64,000 bases of DNA, taken from positions 15,432,001 to 15,496,000 of the forward strand of contig CATNEN010000038.1 in assembly GCA_950097015.1 (NCBI GenBank), in the 5' to 3' direction. The position numbers were made by a program, and so were the translations under genes. The notes below the pieces were generated by a model, which searched no databases, was not told the DNA's origin, and saw nothing but the letters and a program-made list of their open reading frames with translations. Of the stretch, positions 1-9,500 are shown in pieces. Origin of the DNA: Macrostomum hystrix (taxonomy: Eukaryota; Platyhelminthes; Macrostomidae). How positions within the stretch are numbered: position 1 is the stretch's first letter; every line of letters starts with the position of its first letter.

Positions 1-1
1 T

Positions 2-240
2 GGCAGTTCACTAGGTCAACTGAGAAAGAAGAACCGGCTACAATGTGCATGGTGCCAAGCTATGTGTCCCGGCTGGGTGGCACGGTTTGGTTCGACCCGG
101 GACGGGCAAGCAAGCTACAAACTTCCTGAGTGCTCTTCACTGCTTTGCTTCAAGAAGGCATGTATTTTATCTAGACGTAATTTTTTAATCAAGAAAACCA
201 GTTTACTTTTTGAAAACTGTAACAATATTATTTTATCCTG
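2..240 (+). pseudogene. Cys-rich ORF fragment, possibly a transposase C-terminal tail
   Basis: One forward frame is open from the window edge to a TGA at about 240. It encodes a basic segment followed by a CAWC pair and a later cluster ECSSLLCFKKAC. A basic stretch followed by paired cysteines near a C-terminus resembles the zinc-binding tail of piggyBac-type transposases, but no catalytic region is in the window, so the family is only a guess. It could equally be a chance frame. No terminal repeats were identified next to it. Confidence 0.25.
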
Positions 241-431
241 ACCTAAATTATTCATAAGTTTAAAGTTTACTTTTTTAATTTGCATGATTATGGACTTCTG
301 AGTCACACCCCAACTATAACCGTTGCCAGTGCACCCGAATCCTCGCTGGAGCCCCCCCCTCCAGGGAGGAGGAGGAGGTGCGTCCAACTCCTCGCCGTTC
401 CCAGAAACCCCTGTTTCATACAAGTTCAAGC

Positions 432-815
432 ATCCTTAAAAATACAATAATAATAATTGCAGTAGGGCTGTGGGCAATGGCACATCATCTGGTGACACAC
501 TAGACCCGCAGCCAGCGAGGAGGCAATTCTGCCCATTTCGCTGACTCCTGAGCACACACGCACACAGATACTGTACGCAGGCACACAATCACACAGGTGT
601 GTACATCTGCCCTGACTTTTTCATTGTCCGGCAGAGTACACTCTCACTGTGCCTTGGAGGTTGGCCCTCAAGGGCGTAAATTGCACGACAAGCCGCCAAG
701 CCTTCTCTCCGCGGCTGCGCCCAAAGTAAACGAGGCCTCGCCGTGTGGAATCAAACTAAGGGACTGTGGTGCGAGAAACAAACGCGCTAACCGTTCTGCC
801 CCCACTCAAGCATCC
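432..815 (-). mobile_element. SINE family A copy 1 (tRNA-derived, near full length)
   Basis: Read on the minus strand it has a tRNA-like head (about 735-815) with A-box and degenerate B-box sequence. A conserved body follows, with the motifs CCAAGGCACAGTGAGAGTGT and GGGCAGATGTACAC, a TG-rich stretch, and an (ATT)n-type tail at 440-460. The same body recurs at 15.98, 17.75, 27.53, 28.92 and 42.72 kb, which defines the family. Confidence 0.8.
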
Positions 816-1795
816 TTATTCGGAGTGTCCATGATCATTACGCAAATGTGCGAAATCATTTTATTTAAACACAGACGTTTTTTTCGAAAGAATTTATAAT
901 ACCATTGTTCTCCCATGGTACTGTATTTTATAGTTCATCTCATAAATCATTTTAAGTGGACAAAATTTTATTTGTAAGTTGTAAGTTGTAAGGTCATTGG
1001 GTGTTTTTGAGCCGATCTACTAGGTAACTAGTAAATTGTACTTTAACCAAGTTTCAAACTTTAACCAAGTAACCATGAAATGAACTTTCTGTCACGTTTT
1101 TTTGTAACTTTCATGCGTTTCTTTCATAAGCGGATTTTTTTATTTACCGTAGAAAGACCTTTGGGCTAATTTAAACGCCAAAAATCATTTATTCTTTTTT
1201 CTGTGTCTTCACAAAATATTTAACTTATCTCCAATATAATCCAGAAAAAATCTTCCGCTAAATCCTATGAAAGCTCTGAAAATCACAAAACATCGCCATC
1301 GGCATCGGGGACAATTTTGGCCATAGACAGTCTGAATTTTAATTTCTTCTGTTTTAATAGAAAGGGACTTTGTTTGAACTGAAACTCCGCAAGCGCTGAT
1401 ATTTCCCAAAGTGTTTGAATTGAAGTTCTGCTTGTTTCTTGTTGTGCCGCGAATTACCGAGGAAAGTGGACTCTTTTAGAATTGGAACGAGATGAGAAGC
1501 TTTTGTATATTTCTATCGGCGATGACCGGCCGCGAGTTAGTATATAGCGAACAGGGGAGAGTGGTGGAAGGAACATAGACATAGACTAAAACGGACTAAA
1601 GCGAGTAAGATAAAAGTGCAATAAACAAGTTGTGATGCAAAACAAGCACGTTAAAGTTCATCGGGTCATTCCATAGAGTTAAGGTTAAACGCCACCTCAT
1701 TTCTTTTGAACAAGACTTTGTTTAAAATAGGAGGTAAAATGGTGTATATCAAATATTATCGATTAGTAAGAAATATAATCGCCAACCAGGCCTAT
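816..1795. other. AT-rich intergenic DNA
   Basis: No ORF with recognisable protein similarity and no clear repeat was seen. A short GC-richer patch at 1480-1640 contains a TATA-like stretch followed by AATAAA (about 1620), which could be a decayed LTR end. This is too weak to call. Confidence 0.4.
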
Positions 1796-2345
1796 GCAGA
1801 ACAATCTAAGTTGTCCTTGTCACTCACCAGGGCCCTAGACAAGAATCGCGGAATATCCCGACGATGCTGACGTCGAACGGCTTCGAAATTTTTAATTGTT
1901 CATCGTAAAGCGCCCCCGAACTAATAAGAAGTTCTTTTTTTCCAGAGAGGTCGTAGCCCAATGGTTAGAGCGTCGGACTCACGACATGAAGGTCGGGGGT
2001 TCGATTCTTGACTCCACTGGAAAAATTTGCGTCCTTTAGCAATGTCAGCTAAAGGACAATATATCCTCTACATTGCTTCAGTTCCCCCAGCTGTTAAACG
2101 TGTACCAGCGTTAGCTGGGGTAACTGAGGGTGGGTGTGGCGTCCCCCCAATTCCTCGACTGAACAGCCGTACGCAGCCTTCAGATGCGCCGCGCAATAGC
2201 TGCGGCTGTGCTGTCGGCTGCACATCTCGGGGCAGGTGTAATCAATAATTAATAATTACTATGTAAAGGGCGAAGAAATTGGTCCATAAGGTCGACTTTA
2301 ACAAAAATCGATCATTCGGTTTGGGGGGGCCATCGTGGAGTAGGC
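1796..2345. repeat. Repeat family C, interrupted by a SINE
   Basis: The left half (about 1800-1915) and right half (about 2262-2345) match consecutive parts of the segment at 57.15-57.33 kb. Shared sequence includes CGACGATGCTGACGTCG and, further on, TCATTCGGTTTGGG. The intervening DNA is SINE family B copy 1. The two copies therefore define an unnamed interspersed repeat that acquired a SINE here. Confidence 0.6.
1942..2258 (+). mobile_element. SINE family B copy 1 (tRNA-derived)
   Basis: The tRNA-like head has an A-box region TAGCCCAATGGTTAGAGCG and a B box GGTTCGATTC. The body contains CATTGCTTCAGTTC and GGGTGGGTGTGGCGTCCCCC, a GC-rich stem near GCCGCGCAATAGCTGCGGC, and an AATAATTAATAATT tail. 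It sits inside repeat family C. Confidence 0.85.
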
Positions 2346-2511
2346 GGACCCACCATGAAAAATGGCGTTGTCTTTCTACTATAAACTATAAACTATACGC
2401 TTTCTTTTCTTATTCGAGAATTTTCTTTCCGTATTGATATCTTAAATAGATCCTTGACCTAATACAGATTTTTTATTTAGACTCATAATACTAGTTTATA
2501 GGCTCGTAATC

Positions 2512-2812
2512 ATTAATTACACCTGCCCCAATTTGGCCAGATGTGCAGCCGACAGCACAGCCGCAGCTATTACGCGGCGCATCTGAAGGCTGCGTACAGC
2601 TGTTCAGTCCATGGACTGGGGGGACGCCACACCCACCCCCAATTACCCCAGCTGATCCTGGTACCCATTTAACAGCAGGGTGAACTGAAGCAATGCTTAT
2701 TTAAGTGTCTTGCTAAAGGACACAAATTTTTCCAGTGGAGTCAGGAATCGAACCCCCGACCTTCAGAGTCGTTAGTCAGACGCTCTAACCACAAGGCTAC
2801 AACCTCTTTTAA
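2512..2812 (-). mobile_element. SINE family B copy 2 (inverted relative to copy 1)
   Basis: It is the reverse complement of copy 1 over nearly its whole length. The tail is at 2512-2525 and the tRNA-like head (complement of the B box GGTTCGATTCC) is at 2740-2810. With copy 1 it makes an inverted pair separated by about 250 nt. Confidence 0.85.
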
Positions 2813-3230
2813 CTTAAAAAATATATATTAAGTCACCTGTTAGACCTGTTAGTCATTGGGTGTCGTTACTAACAAAATGAAATTCCGCGAATTTCAAAAA
2901 GCAAAGAGTGCTTCGTCAAAAAAGCAGAACTGAATATTACAGAAGTAGAGTATCACAATTTATTTTGAATAGACAGTTAAAAAAGTTGGAAGATATTTTA
3001 GATGTCAGTCTACACAGCCATAACTGCGCCAGATATTTCTTTTGTTAAATATATAAAAATAAAACAGCACATTCGTTGCGACATAGTCTACTATAAGTAA
3101 CAGCTGTTGCATTTCGTGCTTATTTATAGAGATAAATAGTAACAAAGCGAAAATAATTGGTTTTGCCATTCTAAAGCATCTTAGCCACGGTTGCTAAGCT
3201 ATAGATCAGTGATCGGCAAACACTACCGTG

Positions 3231-3400
3231 TTTCATCTCTCCCGCATCTCATCGCTCCGCTGTCTCATCTTTTCCTGTCTCATCTCTCACGTGTCTCATC
3301 TCTCCCCTGTCTCATCTCTCCCCTGTCTCATTTCTTCCCTGTCTCATCTCTCCCGTGTCTCATCCCTTCACTATCTCATCTCCCGTGTCTCATCTCTTGA
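3231..3400. repeat. 15-bp CT-rich minisatellite
   Basis: About ten imperfect copies of CTGTCTCATCTCTCC. It lies about 130 nt past the FAM221 stop codon on the minus strand, so it may fall in the 3' UTR or just beyond. Confidence 0.85.
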
Positions 3401-3529
3401 GTACAAGTACGAGTACTTTTCAACCGAATCAAATTTTCACTTTCGATGCAACCCGCTTTCATCTTTTGGATTCTGAGTTTGGCCCGCGAGGTAAACAAGG
3501 TTGGCCGAACCATGCCACAGATGATGCAA

Positions 3530-6500
3530 TCAATCGTATGTAGCCCTGAAGCCGCCGCCGCCGCCGCTTCTAGCAGCTCCGGGATTCGCCGGATCCGGCA
3601 GGGCGGCAGCGCCGGGCGCGGCGTCGTCGCGGCCGTGCAGCACCATGGTGCGCACCTCCTCCATCTCGGCGAAGGGAATCCAATCGTCGCCAACTGGACG
3701 CCCGGCGTCAAGACGCTCGCGCTCCGTCTCGAAGACGGTCTCGTGCTTCTCCCAGGCCTGGTCGCAGGCGGCGCACATGAAGGCGGAGTTGAAGGCGCCG
3801 CACGGACAGGAGCGGCACTGGTGCTGCCGGGTGTCGCCTCTGAGGTGGTGTTGGTTTTGGGAGGCATGTCGTCAATTTAGTGGATAAAAAGTGTGACACA
3901 CTAAAAGTGGGGAACGAACCTCGCGCTGGCAGACCGAGACCGGTTTCTGGCTTGTTTGCCTTCGTCAGTCAGCCATAGCCACACGCAGTCCTCTCCCACC
4001 ACTCTTAGTGTGCACAGAAGTCTGTTTTAAGCTTGCCATTTTTATGGCGATATTTTTTAGTGTTATGTGAGAGTTTTGCAGCCAAGTCTTTGCTTTTCTA
4101 CTGTTGTCAGTAGTCTGAATTGTATCTCTCACAAAAAGGCTTCTATCGACTATCAACTTGGGCCCTTTGGGGCCAACTCAAAGATGCAGTGCTGTGTGTA
4201 CACACTGTACGCTTAACAATAAGAAAGTCATACAAGGCATGTGTATCGCTTGCCCTGTGTGTACGCGCGTGTCCCAGAGCTCGATTCTGCGGCGGGGCCA
4301 CATTCAATTTTCTCCATTCTCGGATCTGCGCTCAAAATAGTTTATTTATATTTATTCGAAAATTACATTCCGCACTCTAGGTCAGTGAAATAGACGGTCT
4401 ATTAATCTTGTTTTTTAAGGACTTTATAAGACTTAGAAATCTGAATGGAATTTAAGTGGGCGTTAGTAGGAAGCAAAAGCCAAAAATAGCAACAGCAGAA
4501 AGTACGAGCAACCGAAAGGAGAATGATTAGACAAAATCCGCCCCCAGAGATCAACTATTCATTTCAGCGCAGGCCCGGTTCGGCATGACAGCAGCTGTGC
4601 CGACGTGGAGCTGGCTGAGACCGGATCCGCAGAGGCGCTGACGTGGAGCTGCCGGAGACCGGATCCGCAGCTGTGCTGACGTGGAACGGCCCCAGCCGGA
4701 CCGACATGCGCACTCCTGCTGAAAATACTACTCTTCGCATTGCTCTGTACCACGGCGGAGACGATAAACCCAAGACACCAGAACTGGGTGGACACACCGA
4801 TGTACTGCCCGGAGCCCTCCAGGCCACAGATCTTCAAGCTGCCACCGGACATCGAGTGCAAGATGCCTAGCAGTATACAACAGCACCGACAGCCGATCAA
4901 CCTGACAATCTTTAGACCAAACCAGGTCTCTCACCGATCAACACTCAAGATCTGTTACCGAGAAACGTATGTCTTCACCAGCGTAGCACTGAAAACGATT
5001 GCCGCTAAAGTGGTAAGACCAGAAATGACTGTTACGGTGCAGAAACATCTAGTTTCAGAGGAAGATTGTGAGTCCTGGGAGGAAGGTTACCGAACACCAG
5101 ATGGCATCCTTGAAGAAGATGGGAAAGCTCCGAACAAAGCTGAACGCTTTACTACTCACATCTGGACAACAGAGGAATTCGACCCAACGGCTAGTACCCA
5201 AACTAGATATACGAAATCAGCGTCCACGCTGATAACGAAAATTCCGTTCTTCGTGGTGAATAAGAAAATGTCATCGCTATATATCCCACTAGGACATTGC
5301 AATTACACCATAGGAAAATGTCTTCACGAGTCCACTCTACAGGCCGAGAAGGATGCGCCGTTGGAGAGACAAGTACCCAATAAATTATGGGAAGCTCTGA
5401 GATACTACGACACAACATTCAAGGTCGCTGGAGAACGCCAGTACAGATATGCCTGGACACCCAGCGCTGCAATTGACTGCCCGTACCAGGAAGACAGGCG
5501 AATTGAAGGAACCATACACACAGGATGGTTAATGTCCAAGGACGCTACCTACGCTTTGACTTTTAAACACCCACCACACTCAATGGAGCTGAAATGCGGA
5601 GGAACGACAACTAAACTATTCAGGTCAGAACAAGGAAAGTTGGTTAAACTAGAAGGATCCGAAGCAGAATTCTTATCGATAGTACAAGGCAATTTTAATA
5701 ACTCTAGCACAGCAAAGAGGGCAAAGAGAGACTTGGTATCACAGGAAACTCTAGCAGCGAAACTACAGAGCGTTGAACTTACAATGGAAAACAGAATTGG
5801 TGATCTGACTCGTCATGTAATCCTTCAACAATGCCGACTCCAACAGACCATTTTTAGATACATTAAAGACTTCATAAGGATACAACCAACACTAGCGGTG
5901 AGGACACTGTTCAAAGACAAGCACCTCAAGGCCAGAACAATAGCCCAGCATGTCGTAATCTTCAAATGCATCCCAGTGACCGACTTCGAATTCCATCAAC
6001 CACACTGGAATCAAAGCCGATGTTTCTCCAAACCTCCGTTGAAGTACAAAGTAGCGGAGACCAACCGTACAGGATTTTTGGACGTAAGAACTATGGAAAT
6101 TGAGACAGAGCACCCCACCTTTCAGGACTGCTCGAACCGAACTGGATACCTGTTACCCAAAGAGGACAAAGTGTACAAGGTCGACTCAAATTTCACCAGC
6201 TTCGAACTTATACAGGTAAAGAAATTGAAGAACGAAGATTGGGGAATAGAGGCTATGAAATTACCTAACATCAAACGGATTATCTTTACACCAGAAACAG
6301 ATATTAAAATAGAAGAAATCCGAAGGCCAATTACATTGCACGATCTGTACACGCAGATGAAGGACCAGAGAGAATTTCTGAGAACGGTATTTAAACTACC
6401 AAAGCAGAAGACTTCACAGACGCTCGACCTCCCACCATTGGAAGCAAACATAGCCCTCAAAACTTATGACTTCGCATCTTGGATGCCGTGGATAGGCATA

Positions 6501-9500
6501 AAACTCAATATTTTCAACATAGCCGTTGGAGCTGCCGCTCTCTGTGTATACTTCTACATCATACTTAAAACCATAATAGTTTGTCACAGGCTCTATCGGA
6601 AAAAGTACGAGTGACCAGGAATTCGGGCAATTCAAAGACGGATAAAGGCGACGCGAGAACAACACGAATTGTTAGTACAGCCAAGCACGGACACTAGCTA
6701 CAGACACACGGGCCCACGCCGCCCAGCACCAGAGGCACCAACCACAAATAAGGAACAGCATCACCCGATGATTCCGTCTGCTCCACTGGCTTCATCAATC
6801 TATCCGACGATCAGCTCATGGCCACCGCCGATAGTGGCAGCAATTACGAACGGCCAGAAATACACGGTGACACGACTGAAGATAGGCACGCGAGTCTGCA
6901 GAGCGCTGATAGACAGCGGAGCTGAGAGGTCGCTGATAGACGAAGCGACGGCGCGCCGATACAGTGACAGCTTCGAGAAGCCGACGACAGAGCTACAAGG
7001 AGTACACGGAGGAAATCTCACGCAATCCGGAATGATCACGTTACCAGTCGAAGCAGGAAACGCAATCGTCAACGTTAAGTTTCATGTCATTCCTAACTTG
7101 AGCTCTGGGAGATACCATGCACTCCTGGGAATTGATTACTTAAGTCAGTTGCAGGAGGGTATGTCTATCAATTACCAACAGCAACAGATGCAGTTAAATG
7201 GCAGATCGTATGAAATCATGACAGTCGCCGCCCAAGAAGCCCCAAATAAGATCAGACTAGTTTCCGTGGTAAACCTGAATCCATGGGAAACAGCTCAAAT
7301 TACAGCTAGAACCGACTCAAAGGAGGAATTGCCTGACACGGTACTTTTCGAGCCAGACAGGGGTATCGTCGAGAATAAGGCGATAGGTCTGACTCAGGAG
7401 ATAGTTCATCCGGACGAGAAGGGAGAGATACACGTTCTCATATCTAACGAATCAGCCAGACCGATCACTCTGTACCCGGATACAGCCATAGGTTCGTATG
7501 AGGCAGATATAAAGACATATGAAATAGCTGTGAATCAGGAACAGGCACCGGCAATGACAGAGACAGAATTCAGAGATGCGATTAATCTGCAGGGAGCCGA
7601 GATAACAGCAGAGCAGAAAGAACAACTAAGAGAAATCCTCTGGGAGAACAAGGAAGCATTTCGTCTCTCAGATGATGAGATAGGCTTTACAGAAGTAGCG
7701 AAACACGAACTCCACATAAAACCGATTGTGGAGGTGAAGCTGATTTCAAATCAAGAGTCTTTCCAAGTGCACACCGACAGGCTGAAGCCAATGGCCACGT
7801 CAACACCACATGTGATGCTTCCTGACCTCAGACCGAGCGACCCACAGCGCCACCAGCGACAGCCAAGGCAGCGATTCACCAAGGAAGTGAGTGTGCAGGC
7901 AGAGGAGCTGGACGCACAGGCCGATACAGCTCGGAAGAAATACAATCTGAGGAGTAAAGTGAAACTTCTTTGACAACTGATGTCAAGGTAGCGAGGAAGC
8001 AGACGGACAATTTTACCTTTTAAACCAATATTTATTACTCTGTTGGTGTGCGCTCTGATATTTAGAATTATATATTTTATATTACTCTGCATCACTAGTC
8101 ACTATTTATTCACTCACAAATATTCAACCCACCCTTCGGATAATCAGATGTATTCGACGGAGCTAGACACAGTGGATGATTGCACCATCGATGAGCCGCT
8201 TACGACCTACACATTGGTCAAGCCATTGTTTGCATCGGCAGAACCAAGCACAGCAGTCGGGAAGGAGATGAACTTTAGGAACAGCGCCGCCACTGAACAG
8301 CAACGGCGACATCTCCAAACCCAATGGGAGATCAGAAGATCTAGACACGGACGATCGCCGTGCCCAACAGTAATGAGAGAGAGCTACAGACGGGAAGAAA
8401 AAGATCTGTCCTTCATGATGCTACACAACCTTATGGACAGACAGTCCATCCAGAGCAAGCCTAATCGGCATGGTGAGATGAAACTATTTGACATTCACCT
8501 GGACATGCTGGATGCGCCACGAATCCCAGCCAATGTAGTGACGCACCTAACAACAGCGCGCATCCTGGCCGACGAAAATAACCCACTCTGGCTCCGCTCG
8601 GACTATAACATCCTCCGTAACCGAACAACAATTTTCTTTCACTACGGGGAACAAGACGCTTTTACCTGTGTCATAGTCAAGGTTCTCTGCCATAATCTAG
8701 CTGTCAATCTGATCCATCCGTGGGGCCCACGACCCAATGCGATATGCACCACGTTATCCAAGCATCTGTGTAAAGCGTTGGATTATCATGGAATTCGTAT
8801 CAGCAACCAGGAAGCGGAGAAGCGAGTAATCCACACTTACTCACCGGCGCTGCTCCAGTGGCCGCAACTAAAAATGGCACTGGAAGCCTCGCAAGCCACC
8901 GCTTCTCAGTAAGAGCTTAGGGACCGGAAGCGTTAGGGGCATAAGGAGACACGAGAGCTGAGACACTGACGCAACGATAGGACAGAAAAGACGATTCGAT
9001 TGGACGTCCTATCCACGTGGCACTCTCACTCAATGTGCAATCCTTAAGGCAGTACCCAGTTCTCTAAAAGAAATTCGGGAGGTGATTCACATCTCGAATA
9101 ATCGGACCAGTGAACTAGGGGAAGCCAGGCCCGTCACTCAAATTGAATTTAAGTTTAGAATAGCAAAGAATACAAAGACAAGGCTTCACCGAATTCCATG
9201 ATGAGGCACACCTTATTTATTATATGCAAAACCATTATTAATTCCGACACGTTTATTCACTCCGACACGTACTAGCACTAGCAAATCACAACTTACAAAA
9301 AAAAAACACGACTGATACGAAAGAGACACAACATGATCAAAACACACAAGGGACACAACACAATAGCAATACACCACAAGGTTGCACCCAACGCGATAAA
9401 ATAATCTAAAACATATCATCACCCTGAGATTCCCTGAACTATTATTAATCAACTGGGATCTCAAGGAACGTATATTCGCTATCAATACATCGCATTTTGG

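Noticed and set aside
115..429. Minus-strand frame of 104 codons with a proline run
   Set aside because: No domain; the reading crosses AT-rich sequence typical of non-coding DNA and no splice context supports it.
1946..2020. tRNA genes (also at 11823, 15979, 31418)
   Set aside because: A and B boxes are present, but each is the head of a SINE with the family body attached and imperfect cloverleaf pairing.
3446..3880. Plus-strand frame of 144 codons
   Set aside because: It is the antisense of FAM221 exon 3, whose minus-strand reading has clear family motifs.
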